32,554 bases of DNA from assembly GCA_016780825.1 (NCBI GenBank), contig JADHLF010000029.1:1-32554 (forward strand). Direction: 5' to 3'. Shown here piece by piece: positions 17,092-25,963 of this stretch. This stretch comes from Planktomarina sp. GTDB taxonomy: Bacteria > Pseudomonadota > Alphaproteobacteria > Rhodobacterales > Rhodobacteraceae. The notes beneath the pieces were generated by a model, which worked only from the letters and a program-made list of their open reading frames with translations, was not told where the DNA came from and did no database searches. Position 1 is the stretch's first letter; each line of letters begins with the position of its first letter. A program made the position numbers and the translations under genes.

Positions 17092-17512
17092 AACGCCTGT
17101 TTTGGCCGCGGATTTCGCGCGGATTCACCGGTCTGCCTTTTTCAATGCGCGCCCCTGGTCGGCAGATGAGTTTCAGCAACTTATGGCGCAGCCTGGCGTG
17201 CATGTAAGCGCGGTTCCTGGCTGTTTTGCAATGAGGCGTTTGGTGCTTGATGAGGTGGAAATACTCACTGTCGCCTGCAGTCCTGAGGCCCAAAGGCAAG
17301 GATTGGCGCGGCGCGCGACCTTGGCGCTCATCGAGACGTCAGCGGCTTTGGGCGCCCGGTCAGTCTTTTTGGAAGTGGCCGCGGACAATGCACCGGCGCT
17401 TGGGCTCTATAAAAGCTTAGACTTTGAGCATGTCGGCCGCCGCGCAGGCTATTACAAGCGGCGCGACGGTACGACATGCGACGCGCTGATTTTTCGTAAA
17501 TTACTGACTTAA
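17081..17512 (+). CDS. rimI: GNAT N-acetyltransferase, RimI-like
   Basis: GNAT-fold acetyltransferase resembling RimI, which acetylates the N-terminus of ribosomal protein S18 (and perhaps other proteins). It reads about 143 aa from TTG 17081, which overlaps the end of nfuA by 11 bases; TTG 17102 is the alternative, and no ATG fits. Family features: FARIHRSAFFNARPWSADEF near the N-terminus, the acetyl-CoA loop QRQGLARRA in the middle, VFLEVAADNAPALGLYKSLDF, then VGRRAGYYKRRDG near the end. The open frame extends upstream to 17030 within nfuA but that part is not family-like. In many relatives tsaB lies between nfuA and rimI; here it is absent. Confidence 0.78.
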   Translation: MPPKTPVLAADFARIHRSAFFNARPWSADEFQQLMAQPGVHVSAVPGCFAMRRLVLDEVEILTVACSPEAQRQGLARRATLALIETSAALGARSVFLEVAADNAPALGLYKSLDFEHVGRRAGYYKRRDGTTCDALIFRKLLT

Positions 17513-17587
17513 ATTGCTTATATTTTAACCCCTCGGGGGGCTTTCAGGTTTCAACTGTGATTTTCTTAATAAAAGGATAAATTTATA

Positions 17588-17617
17588 TTGACGCTCCCTT
17601 GGCAGAACGGGCTTATT
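17588..17617 (+). promoter_or_regulatory. possible promoter of the BMP transporter operon
   Basis: TTGACG (17588-17593) and CTTATT (17612-17617) are separated by 18 bases, about 80 bases before the binding-protein ATG. The resulting leader includes a short hairpin (ACC-CGGA 17649-17655 with TCCG 17664-17667 and GGT 17671-17673). No known riboswitch class was recognised in this 185-base gap. The GC-rich CCCCTCGGGG near 17531 may be a weak terminator for rimI. Confidence 0.35.
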
Positions 17618-17697
17618 TGGTCATGATCGAAGGATCTGCTTGCTTTTGACCCGGAGGATTCTGTCCGTTGGGTTGTCGCTATTTATGGGAGACTCTT

Positions 17698-18696
17698 ATG
17701 AGCTTTATGAAAACTATTCTTGGCAGCGCAGCTGCTGTGGCCGTGAGCGCCACTGCTGCATTGGCCGATCCCGCTATCATCTTTGATCTTGGTGGGAAAT
17801 TTGACAAATCTTTCAACGAGGCCGCTTTCCAAGGCGCGCAGCGCTGGGCGGATGAAACCGGCGGATCGTTCCGCGAGATTGAGCTGCAAAATGAAGCCCA
17901 GCGCGAGCAGGCTTTGCGGCGCTTTGCCGAAGCTGGCTCTAATCCGATCGTCATGGCTGGCTTTGCCTTCGCCGATGCCCTGAGCAAGGTTGCGCCAGAT
18001 TATCCGGATACAAAGTTTGCGGTGATCGATGTGAACTGGCTGAGCATGCCCAATGTGCGCGGCATTGGTTTCAACGAGCATGAAGGGTCCTACCTTGTCG
18101 GCATGCTGGCGGCACAGGCGTCTAAAACTGGCACTGTCGGCTTTGTTGGCGGCATGGATATTCCATTGATCCGTCGCTTTGGATGCGGCTTTGCGCAGGG
18201 CGTGAAAGCGGTCAATGCGGATGCAACAATCATCGCCAATATGACCGGCACAACCCCGGCTGCGTGGAATGATCCGGTGAAAGGCTCTGAGCTGACCAAG
18301 GCGCAGATCAGCCAAGGTGCGGATGTGGTCTTTGCCGCGGCTGGTGGGACCGGCGTGGGTGTTTTGCAAACAGCCGCTGATGAGGGCATTTTGTCCATCG
18401 GTGTCGACAGCAACCAAAACTACATGCACCCTGGTAAGGTTCTGACCTCCATGCTCAAGCGCGTGGACAATGCGGTTTACGAGGCCTTCAGCCAAGGTGA
18501 TGCGCTTGAAACCGGCAATTTCCAAATGGGCGTGGCCAATGGCGGCGTCGGCTATTCCTTGGATGAGTTCAACGCGTCTTTGGTCTCTGCGGATATGCAA
18601 AGCGCTGTCGATGCGGCGGCCTCGGCCATCACTGCGGGCTCATTGTCCGTGCATGACTATACCTCCGACGAAACCTGCCCCGCGTTGTCCTTCTAA
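17698..18696 (+). CDS. BMP-family ABC transporter substrate-binding protein
   Basis: Periplasmic binding protein of the BMP/PnrA (Med/TmpC) family, whose characterised members bind purine nucleosides. The 332 aa start with a Sec signal peptide with AxA site (ALA, cleavage about residue 23). Family landmarks: IIFDLGGKFDKSFNEAAFQGAQ near 27-48, VMAGFAFADALSKVA, FAVIDVNW, GFNEHEGSYLVGMLAA, and GADVVFAAAGGTGVGV followed by GVDSNQ. No Cys lipobox is seen, so it is soluble in the periplasm. ATG 17698 follows GGGAG with six-base spacing. It heads a transport operon and is separated from the ATPase by a strong hairpin. Nucleoside as substrate is inference. Confidence 0.9.
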   Translation: MSFMKTILGSAAAVAVSATAALADPAIIFDLGGKFDKSFNEAAFQGAQRWADETGGSFREIELQNEAQREQALRRFAEAGSNPIVMAGFAFADALSKVAPDYPDTKFAVIDVNWLSMPNVRGIGFNEHEGSYLVGMLAAQASKTGTVGFVGGMDIPLIRRFGCGFAQGVKAVNADATIIANMTGTTPAAWNDPVKGSELTKAQISQGADVVFAAAGGTGVGVLQTAADEGILSIGVDSNQNYMHPGKVLTSMLKRVDNAVYEAFSQGDALETGNFQMGVANGGVGYSLDEFNASLVSADMQSAVDAAASAITAGSLSVHDYTSDETCPALSF

Positions 18697-18724
18697 GGGA
18701 CCGGCGAACAGGCCAAGAGAGCAG

Positions 18725-18756
18725 GGCCGCGCCATTGAGTTGGCGCGGCCTTTGTT
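18725..18756 (+). terminator. rho-independent terminator/attenuator inside the transporter operon
   Basis: GGCCGCGCC (18725-18733) and GGCGCGGCC (18742-18750) form a perfect 9-bp stem with an 8-base loop, followed by TTTGTT. It lies between the binding protein and the ATPase gene. It probably lowers downstream transcription so that the binding protein is made in excess. Confidence 0.75.
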
Positions 18757-18771
18757 GACAAAGGGATATTG

Positions 18772-20307
18772 ATGAGCCAGCCAGCGATTGAATTAAAGGG
18801 TATTTCCAAGGCCTTTGGGCCGGTGCAGGCCAATAAAGACATTTCAATCCGTGTCATGCCTGGAACCATTCATGGCATTATCGGCGAGAATGGTGCGGGC
18901 AAATCAACACTGATGTCGATCCTCTACGGGTTTTACAAAGCCGACGCGGGGGAAATTTTTATCTCAGGCAAGAAAACGGCGATCCCAGACAGCCAGGCTG
19001 CGATTTCCGCCGGCATTGGCATGGTGTTTCAACATTTTAAACTGGTTGAGAATTTTACCGTTCTTGAAAATATCGTCCTAGGCGCAGAAAGTGGCGCGTT
19101 CCTAGCGCCGTCTCTGCGCAAGGCGCGGGCGGAATTGGCGGAATTGGCGGCGGAATATGAGCTGAACGTAGATCCAGATGCGGTGATCGAGGAGATTGGC
19201 GTAGGTATGCAGCAGCGGGTTGAGATCCTCAAAGCGCTGTATCGCCGGGCCAATATATTGATCCTGGATGAGCCCACCGGAGTATTGACCCCGACGGAGG
19301 CCGATCAGCTGTTTCGTATTTTGGGGCGGTTGCGCGAAGAGGGCAAAACCATCATTCTTATCACCCATAAGTTGCGGGAGATTATGGATATCACCGATAC
19401 GGTGAGCGTGATGCGGCGCGGTGAGATGACGGCGACGGTGAAGACCTCGCAAACAAGCCCTGAAAATTTAGCGGAATTGATGGTTGGGCGGAAGGTTTTG
19501 CTGCGGGTTGATAAAACGCCGGCCCAGCCAAAACACCAGGTTCTGGAGATCACCGGGCTCAATGTGGTGGATGATGCCGGGGTTGCGCGGCTGAAGGATG
19601 TGAGTCTTTCGCTGCGTGCCGGTGAAATTCTGGGTATCGCCGGGGTGGCGGGCAATGGGCAGTCTGAATTTCTGGAAGTCCTGGGGGGATACCGCAGCGC
19701 CACGGGCTCGGTGAAGGTCAATGGCGCCGCCTTGGATTTGACGGGCGCAGACAGTGACGGGCAATCCCGGCGGGCCAGGGGCATCGCCCATGTGCCCGAG
19801 GATCGCCAGCGTGAAGGCTTGATCATGGACTTTATGGCCTGGGAAAATTCCGTTTTCGGCTACCACCGTGATCCGGCGCATCAGGCCAATCGATTTTTTA
19901 TGGACAATGCGGCGATCAAGGCGGAAACCGCCGCGAAAATGCAGCGCTTCGATGTGCGCCCGCCCAATCCCAATTTGACGGCGCAGAATTTTTCTGGCGG
20001 CAATCAACAAAAAATTGTTCTGGCGCGTGAGATTGAGCGCAATCCGGACCTGCTTTTGATCGGACAACCCACGCGCGGCGTCGACATCGGCGCGATTGAG
20101 TTTATCCATCAACAGATCGTAGCGCTGCGCGATCAGGGCAAGGCGATCTTGCTGGTTTCTGTGGAGCTGGATGAAATTCTTTCGCTCTGTGACCGTGTCG
20201 CGGTGATGTTTGATGGTCAGATCATGGGAGAACGTGATCCGGCAAAAACCAATGAAAAAGAGCTTGGCCTATTGATGGCCGGTGTGACAGGGGAGGCCGC
20301 CTCGTGA
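18772..20307 (+). CDS. ABC transporter ATP-binding protein (two fused domains, RbsA/NupO type)
   Basis: Energises the BMP importer. The 511 aa contain two ATPase domains. The first has the Walker A GENGAGKST (about 41-49), VGMQQRVEILKALYRRA as signature region and ILILDEPTGVLTPTEAD as Walker B. The second has a degenerate P-loop GVAGNGQSEF (lacks GK-S/T), but a good signature FSGGNQQKIVLAREIERN and LLLIGQPTRGVD. One catalytically poor domain is normal for this subfamily. The ATG is 18772, with AAAGGG ribosome binding site; the TTG three bases earlier is not used. The next gene starts 40 bases after the stop. Confidence 0.93.
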   Translation: MSQPAIELKGISKAFGPVQANKDISIRVMPGTIHGIIGENGAGKSTLMSILYGFYKADAGEIFISGKKTAIPDSQAAISAGIGMVFQHFKLVENFTVLENIVLGAESGAFLAPSLRKARAELAELAAEYELNVDPDAVIEEIGVGMQQRVEILKALYRRANILILDEPTGVLTPTEADQLFRILGRLREEGKTIILITHKLREIMDITDTVSVMRRGEMTATVKTSQTSPENLAELMVGRKVLLRVDKTPAQPKHQVLEITGLNVVDDAGVARLKDVSLSLRAGEILGIAGVAGNGQSEFLEVLGGYRSATGSVKVNGAALDLTGADSDGQSRRARGIAHVPEDRQREGLIMDFMAWENSVFGYHRDPAHQANRFFMDNAAIKAETAAKMQRFDVRPPNPNLTAQNFSGGNQQKIVLAREIERNPDLLLIGQPTRGVDIGAIEFIHQQIVALRDQGKAILLVSVELDEILSLCDRVAVMFDGQIMGERDPAKTNEKELGLLMAGVTGEAAS

Positions 20308-20347
20308 GTTTGAACCGACGGGCCATGCAAAACTGTGGAGCGCAATT

Positions 20348-21442
20348 ATGGGTGTAATGCCAAAATGGGCGGATGTGGTTCTTGTCCCGCTGATTTCGCT
20401 GATCATCGCGGCGCTTCTGTCGGCGTTGCTGATCCTGGCCATCGGCGAAAGCCCAATTGCCGCGCTCAAGCTTATGATCGAGGGCACGTTGCTGCGATCT
20501 TCGGGCTGGGGGTATATGCTTTATTATACCACCAATTTCATCTTCACCGGGCTTGCGGTCTCTGTGGCTTTTCATGCCGCCCTGTTCAATATCGGCGGCG
20601 AGGGGCAGGCCATGATGGGCGGGCTTGGCGTGGCGCTGGTCTGCCTGTTCATACCATGGCCCCATTGGACCTTTGCCATCATCGGGGCCTCGCTGGGTGC
20701 GGCCTTTTTCGGTATGATCTGGGCGGGACTTCCGGCCTATCTGCAGGCCAAACGCGGCAGCCACATTGTTATCACAACCATCATGTTCAACTTCATTGCC
20801 GCCGGGGTTTTGAATTTTTTCTTGGTTGGCGCGCTAAAACCCAAAGGGAGCATGGACCCGGCCACAGCAAATTTTCCGGCTGCCACCCATTTGCCAACCT
20901 TTGAGGATATGGCGGGACTCTTGGGCCTTGAGAAAATGTTTCGCGCCGCCCCTGCAAATGTCAGTTTTTTCCTGGCGCTGGTGGCCTGTGTTTTGGTTTG
21001 GTTTTTGATTTGGCGCACGCCTTTGGGCTATGAAATCCGCGCGATGGGGAAATCCGAGCCGGCGGCGCGCTATGCGGGCATTGGATCGGTGAAAATCATC
21101 ATGGTGGCCATGATGATCTCTGGTGCTTTGTCTGGCATGATGGCCATCAACACAACACAGGGTGAAAGCGAGCGTTTGATCTTGAACTTCACCGAGGGCG
21201 CCGGGTTTATCGGCATTGCTGTGGCCTTGATGGGCCGCAGTCACCCGCTTGGGGTGTTTCTGGCCGCTTTGCTATTTGGCTTTTTGTACCAAGGCGGCGC
21301 GGAGTTGGCGCTCTGGACAAAAATTCCTCGGGAATTGATCGTGGTGATCCAAGCCTTGGTGATCTTATTCACCGGCGCTCTGACCTTAATGGTTCGAGGC
21401 CCGCTTGAGCGCTTGTTTTTGAGCCTGCGGCGGAGGAGATAG
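20348..21442 (+). CDS. ABC transporter permease (BPD_transp_2 type), first subunit
   Basis: Integral membrane permease of 364 aa with about 8-10 hydrophobic segments. Characteristic sequence: FTGLAVSVAFHAALFNIGGEGQAMMGGLG near 69-97, RGSHIVITTIMFNFIAAG, and GYEIRAMGKSEPAARYAGI, the loop contacting the ATPase. It fits the first permease of nucleoside importers such as NupP/YufP. ATG 20348 follows GGAG. It forms the channel with the next gene, which starts five bases after its stop. Confidence 0.9.
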   Translation: MGVMPKWADVVLVPLISLIIAALLSALLILAIGESPIAALKLMIEGTLLRSSGWGYMLYYTTNFIFTGLAVSVAFHAALFNIGGEGQAMMGGLGVALVCLFIPWPHWTFAIIGASLGAAFFGMIWAGLPAYLQAKRGSHIVITTIMFNFIAAGVLNFFLVGALKPKGSMDPATANFPAATHLPTFEDMAGLLGLEKMFRAAPANVSFFLALVACVLVWFLIWRTPLGYEIRAMGKSEPAARYAGIGSVKIIMVAMMISGALSGMMAINTTQGESERLILNFTEGAGFIGIAVALMGRSHPLGVFLAALLFGFLYQGGAELALWTKIPRELIVVIQALVILFTGALTLMVRGPLERLFLSLRRRR

Positions 21443-21447
21443 GGACA

Positions 21448-22587
21448 ATGGATTTTCTCACGCTCTTACAAGTTTTAGACAGCTCCCTGCGTCTGGCCAC
21501 GCCCTTGCTTTTGGCCTGTCTGGCCGGATTGTTTTCCGAGCGGGCCGGTATTTTTGACATTGGTCTTGAGGGGAAAATGCTGGCGGCGGCCTTTTTATCG
21601 GCGGCGATTGCGGCGACGACGGGATCGGTCTGGTGGGGGCTCTTGGCGGGGGTGGGTGCCGCGCTCTTGCTCTCTGCCATTCATGGCCTGGCCTCGATTA
21701 CCCTGCGCGGCGATCAAATCATCTCTGGCGTTGCAATCAACTTTTTGGCCGCAGGATTAACGGTGGTGATTTCGCAAGATTGGTTTGGCCAAGGCGGGCG
21801 CACGCCGCCACTTCTCGCGGGGGGGCGATTTGAGCCGCTCGATCTGCCAGGCGCTGTGCCGGCGAAAGAAATTTCAGAGGCGGGGCCTTTTATGCAGCTC
21901 TATTCCGAGCTTCTGTCGGGGCATTCCTTGCTGGTCTATGTCGCACTTTTGATGGTGCCCGTGACGTGGTTTGTTTTGTATAAAACCCGCTTTGGCTTGC
22001 GCTTGCGGGCCGTGGGCGAAAATCCGGCTGCGGTGGATACGGCGGGTATTTCTGTTGTGGGCCTGCGTTATGCCGCTGTCGGTATTTGCGGGGTCTTATG
22101 TGGCATCGCTGGGGCCTATATGGCGACGGCTTTGCAGGCTGGTTTTGTCAAGGATATGTCTGCAGGCCGCGGGTTCATCGCTTTGGCCGCTTTGATTTTC
22201 GCCAAATGGCGGCCCTGGTATGCGCTGGGCGCGTGTTTGTTATTCGGATTTTTCTTTGCGGTGGACAACCGTTTCCAAAACATTCTCCTGCCCGCTTGGG
22301 CGATGAGCGGGGTGCTTTTCGCGCTTGGGCTCGGCCTTTTCGCCTATGTGCGCCACAAAACCCTGCTGGACCGCATTGTTTTAGGGGGCTTGGGCTTGGG
22401 GCTTGCGATTGTGGCGGCCTTGATCACCCTAAGCAGTTTGAGCGCGGGACTGGGCAGTATGATCAAGATCCCCGTGGTCTTCATCCAATCTCTGCCCTAT
22501 GTGCTGACGGTCGTGGTCCTGGCGGGCTTTGTTGGCAAAGCGATTCCGCCCCGTTCTGGTGGCGTGGCCTACGTCAAGGAGAAATAA
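21448..22587 (+). CDS. ABC transporter permease (BPD_transp_2 type), second subunit
   Basis: Second permease of the importer, 379 aa with about 10 hydrophobic segments. Family signature: RLATPLLLACLAGLFSERAGIFDIGLEGKMLAAAF, then GDQIISGVAINFLAAGL, RFGLRLRAVGENPAAVDTAGI (the ATPase-contact loop) and MSAGRGFIALAALIFAKWRP. It matches the NupQ/YufQ type. A GGAGGAGA-rich stretch precedes the ATG. Last gene of the operon; a 108-base gap follows before the TSUP gene. Membrane partner of the preceding permease; no sign of damage. Confidence 0.9.
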   Translation: MDFLTLLQVLDSSLRLATPLLLACLAGLFSERAGIFDIGLEGKMLAAAFLSAAIAATTGSVWWGLLAGVGAALLLSAIHGLASITLRGDQIISGVAINFLAAGLTVVISQDWFGQGGRTPPLLAGGRFEPLDLPGAVPAKEISEAGPFMQLYSELLSGHSLLVYVALLMVPVTWFVLYKTRFGLRLRAVGENPAAVDTAGISVVGLRYAAVGICGVLCGIAGAYMATALQAGFVKDMSAGRGFIALAALIFAKWRPWYALGACLLFGFFFAVDNRFQNILLPAWAMSGVLFALGLGLFAYVRHKTLLDRIVLGGLGLGLAIVAALITLSSLSAGLGSMIKIPVVFIQSLPYVLTVVVLAGFVGKAIPPRSGGVAYVKEK

Positions 22588-22695
22588 GGCCAAATTTTAA
22601 GAGTTGATAAGTCCAAATGCACGTTTTGCCTGTAGATTGCGCGCCGGGCCCCTCCAACCCCTTGCCCGAGACCAATGTTAGGGCTATGCGGCGCC

Positions 22696-23613
22696 ATGTA
22701 TATCTATCTGCCCATCGCTGAAGTTTCTGTGAACGCCTTTGTCCTGTTGGGTCTCGGTGGGCTGGTTGGGATTCTTTCTGGCATGTTTGGCGTCGGCGGT
22801 GGTTTCTTAATGACACCGCTTTTGTTTTTCATCGGCATCCCCCCTGCGGTGGCTGTGGCGACAGAAGCCAACCAAATTGTGGCCTCCTCTTTCTCTGGCG
22901 TCTTGGCGCATGTGAAACGCAAGACGGTAGACTTCAAAATGGGCGGGGTGCTGCTCATTGGCGGGCTGGTCGGTGCGGCGCTTGGCGTGGTTGTGTTCAA
23001 CTACCTAAAAAGTTTGGGCCAAGTCGATCTCTTGGTTAAGCTGTGTTATGTGCTGTTTTTGGGTGTCGTTGGCAGTTTGATGTTTGCCGAGAGCCTGCGG
23101 GCGCTCCGCAAATCGAAACATGTCGCCCAGGCCAAGCCACGCAAAAAACGGGGCCTGGTGCACAGCCTTCCGTTTAAAATGCGGTTCCGTGTGTCGGGTC
23201 TTTATATCTCCATCATCCCCCCCATCGTTGTCGGCGTTGCCGTCGGTGTCTTGGCGGCCATCATGGGCGTGGGTGGCGGTTTCGTCATGGTTCCGGCGAT
23301 GATTTACCTGCTGGGCATGCCGACAAAAGTCGTGGTGGGCACATCGCTGTTTCAGATCATTTTCGTGACGGCCTTTACCACCATGCTGCATGCCACCACC
23401 AATTACACAGTGGATATGGTTTTGGCGGTATTGCTCTTGATCGGCGGGGTCATCGGCGCGCAATTTGGCACGATGATCGGCGCCAAGCTCAAAGCCGAGC
23501 AGCTGCGCATTCTCCTTGCGCTGATGGTGCTTCTTGTTTGTGCCAAATTGGCTTTGGACCTGATCGTCGAACCCGCAGAGTTGTTTAGCCTCGGCGTTGC
23601 GGGAGGCCATTGA
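22696..23613 (+). CDS. TSUP-family (TauE/SafE) anion permease
   Basis: Predicted sulfite/organosulfonate exporter, 305 aa, with about 8 hydrophobic segments. The internal duplication typical of the family is plain: GMFGVGGGFLMTPLL in the first half and AIMGVGGGFVMVPAM in the second, and ANQIVASSFSGVLAH lies between them. A basic loop (KSKHVAQAKPRKKRG) separates the halves. Start ATG 22696 gives MYIYLPIAEVSVNAF, the typical N-terminus. The stop overlaps the next ATG, so the TIGR02186 protein is probably co-produced. The true anion is unknown; sulfite or a related sulfur oxyanion is inference. Confidence 0.88.
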   Translation: MYIYLPIAEVSVNAFVLLGLGGLVGILSGMFGVGGGFLMTPLLFFIGIPPAVAVATEANQIVASSFSGVLAHVKRKTVDFKMGGVLLIGGLVGAALGVVVFNYLKSLGQVDLLVKLCYVLFLGVVGSLMFAESLRALRKSKHVAQAKPRKKRGLVHSLPFKMRFRVSGLYISIIPPIVVGVAVGVLAAIMGVGGGFVMVPAMIYLLGMPTKVVVGTSLFQIIFVTAFTTMLHATTNYTVDMVLAVLLLIGGVIGAQFGTMIGAKLKAEQLRILLALMVLLVCAKLALDLIVEPAELFSLGVAGGH

Positions 23614-24380
23614 TGCAAGGGTTTTTCGCAAGGCTCCTTTTTGTCATGATGGCCTTGTCTGGCCCGGTGGCCGCCCAGGACATTGTCTTAGGCATGTCGA
23701 AAAACGAAATTGGCATCACTGCCTTCTTCAACGGGTCAGAAATCTTAATCTTTGGTGCCTTGAAACATGAAACAGCGGCCAGTTCGGCCGGTGATCTCGA
23801 TGTTGTCGTCACCATCGCCAGCCCTCGCACTCCGGTCACGGTGCGCAGAAAAGATAAACGCTTGGGTATTTGGGTCAATGTCGAGGCCTTTGATGTTGAT
23901 CTGGCGCCGAGTTTTTACGCGGTGGCCACCACCGGACCCTTTGATCGCGTGGTCAGCGAGGCCTCCGATCTGTGGCATCAAATCTCGGTGCGCCAATTGA
24001 TCCGCGCAGTGGCCGTCCCCCCCAGCACCAACAACAAAGATCAATTTACCGAAGCTTTGGTGCGCGTGCGCGAAGAGCAGGGGCTGTATCAAATGCTGCC
24101 CGGTTCGGTGCAGCTGCAAGAGCAAACCTTGTTCTCAACCTCGGTCTCCCTGCCGTCAAATTTGGTGGAGGGGGCTTATTCGGCGCGTATTTTTGTGATG
24201 CGCGACGGCGAGGTTGTCTCGCAGTATCAGACCGCAATTGATGTGCATAAGGTTGGCATCGAACGTTGGCTGTATAATTTAGCCCATGAGCGTCCAGTTG
24301 TTTATGGCCTGCTGTCATTGGCCATTGCCATTTTTTCTGGCTGGGCGGCGGCGGCGGTCTTTCGATTGGTGCGCGGCTGA
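23613..24380 (+). CDS. TIGR02186 family conserved membrane-anchored protein
   Basis: Protein of about 255 aa with a signal peptide (to about AAQD, residue 22), an extracytoplasmic domain with repeated beta-strand-like sequence (NEIGITAFFNGSEILIFGAL, VVVTIASPRTPVTVRRK) and one C-terminal membrane helix near residues 225-250. It matches the TIGR02186 layout. The ATG at 23613 shares a base with the TSUP stop, and GGGAGG is a good ribosome binding site. Members commonly sit next to TSUP permeases, so a partner role in export is likely but unproven. Function unknown. It converges with the comM region, whose open frame runs antisense over its last third. Confidence 0.8.
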   Translation: MQGFFARLLFVMMALSGPVAAQDIVLGMSKNEIGITAFFNGSEILIFGALKHETAASSAGDLDVVVTIASPRTPVTVRRKDKRLGIWVNVEAFDVDLAPSFYAVATTGPFDRVVSEASDLWHQISVRQLIRAVAVPPSTNNKDQFTEALVRVREEQGLYQMLPGSVQLQEQTLFSTSVSLPSNLVEGAYSARIFVMRDGEVVSQYQTAIDVHKVGIERWLYNLAHERPVVYGLLSLAIAIFSGWAAAAVFRLVRG

Positions 24381-25892
24381 ATTCGGTTTTGCCCGTAGGC
24401 AGTCGAAAGCTGGCCGCTTCCGCAATATGGGCCCGTTCCACCGCCTCACTGCCCGCCAAATCCGCAATGGTGCGCGCGACCCGCATCACACGGTGATAGC
24501 CCCGCGCCGTTAGGCCAAAACGTTCCGCAATTTCGAGCAAGAGCGCCTGACCATCTGGGCTGGGCGTTGCGAAGTTTTGCAACACGGCCCCTTCGGCATC
24601 TGCATTGACCGTACAGTGCACAGTTTCGGCATATCGCGCGGCTTGCCGCTCACGGGCGGCAGCGATGCGCCGCGCCACCTCGGCACTTGGCTCACTGTCG
24701 CAGGGCAGCTCTAGATCGCTATAGGCGACAGGCGGCACATCGACCCGCAGGTCAAACCGATCCAGCAACGGACCAGATATGCGGCCCAGATAATCAGCGC
24801 CGCATTCCGGCGCGCGGGCACAGGCTCTTGCCGGATCTGACAGATAGCCGCAACGGCAGGGGTTGGCGGCGGCGATGAGCATGAAGCGGCTTGGATATTT
24901 CACATGGGCATTGGCACGCGCAACCATCACTTCACCCGTTTCAATCGGTTGGCGCAGGGTTTCTAAAACATGGCGGGGAAACTCGGGGAACTCATCCATA
25001 AACAGGACCCCATTATGGGCCAAGGAGATCTCCCCTGGCTTTGCGCTGCGTCCGCCACCAATAATCGCGGCCATTGAGGCGGTGCTATGGGGCTCGCGAA
25101 ATGGCCGCTCGCGAGAGATACCCCCTCATCGAGCAGCCCGGCCAGGGAATGGATCATCGAGGTTTCAAGCGCCTCGGCTGGGCTGAGCGGTGGCAGGAGG
25201 CCGGGCAGGCGCGCCGCCAGCATGGATTTTCCAGATCCCGGAGGACCGACCATCAGCATGTGATGCCGCCCGGCCCCGGCAATTTCCAAGGCGCGTTTGG
25301 CCCGCTCCTGGCCTTTGACGTCGGAAAGATCCTTGGCCGATTGTCCGGTCGTCACTTCGCCGGGTTGGGCTGGCTCAAGAAGGTTGTGCCCCGTGAGATG
25401 ATGCAAGACTGCGCCAAGGTTGGGCGCGGCGATGACCGCGGCGGCCTCAACCCAAGCCGCTTCGGCGCCCGAGGCCTTCGGGCAAATCAAACTGCGGCCC
25501 TCCGCTGCGGCGGTGAGTGCCGCGGGCAGGCAACCGGCGACCTGTACCAACTCGCCCCCCAAAGCCAGCTCCCCCATGAGCACGCAGGCTCCAATCTCCT
25601 CCTGCGGTATCATGCCAAGCGCCGACAGCAGGGCCACCGCGATGGGAAGGTCAAAATGTGAACCTTCCTTGGGCATATCGGCGGGTGACAGGTTCACCGT
25701 GATCCGCTTGGAGGGGAGGGCAATTGAGAGGGCATCAAGCGCGGCTCTGACCCGCTCGCGCGCCTCACTGACAGCTTTATTGGCCAGCCCGACGATTTGA
25801 AAACTGGGCAGACCAGGCGCGACAGCGCATTGCACCTCAACCGGCCGGGCCTCCACCCCATGAAATGCGACTGTATAGGTGACGGCCACCAT
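24381..25892 (-). pseudogene. comM: ComM/YifB-like Mg-chelatase family ATPase, frameshifted
   Basis: Homologue of ComM, a hexameric AAA+ helicase that extends branch migration during natural transformation. The first frame (25892 to about 25118) has the Lon-S16-like N-terminus (VEVQCAVAPGLPSFQIVGL, LPSKRITVNLSPADMPKEGSHFDLPIAV) and Walker A GPPGSGKS. It derails in GAGAGA at 25113-25118: one base missing or two extra would join GVS to RERPFREPHSTASMAAI, which starts the second frame with Walker B GVLFMDEFPEF, the AANPCRCGY cysteine region and SGPLLDRFDLRVDV. Family sequence ends near 24390 (AEAASFRLP), but no stop follows and the frame stays open to 24046, antisense to its neighbour. So two defects: a frameshift and a lost stop. 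Pseudogene or sequence error. Confidence 0.8.
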
Positions 25893-25963
25893 CGGCTGTG
25901 CCCTGTGTGGTTACGGGTTAAGCGAGCATAGGTCATCATGGTTTACGAAAGGTGAACGGAACC

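Noticed and set aside
17525..17545. Terminator after rimI at CCCCTCGGGG
   Set aside because: Nearly loopless palindrome with only CTTTC behind it; too weak to call as a separate feature.
19621..19680. Broken second ATPase domain of the BMP transporter
   Set aside because: The degenerate Walker A (GVAGNGQSEF) is the normal state in RbsA/NupO-type fused ATPases, not a mutation.
20335..20904. Plus-strand open frame overlapping the first permease
   Set aside because: Shifted-frame shadow of the BPD_transp_2 permease; its translation is Cys/His-rich noise.
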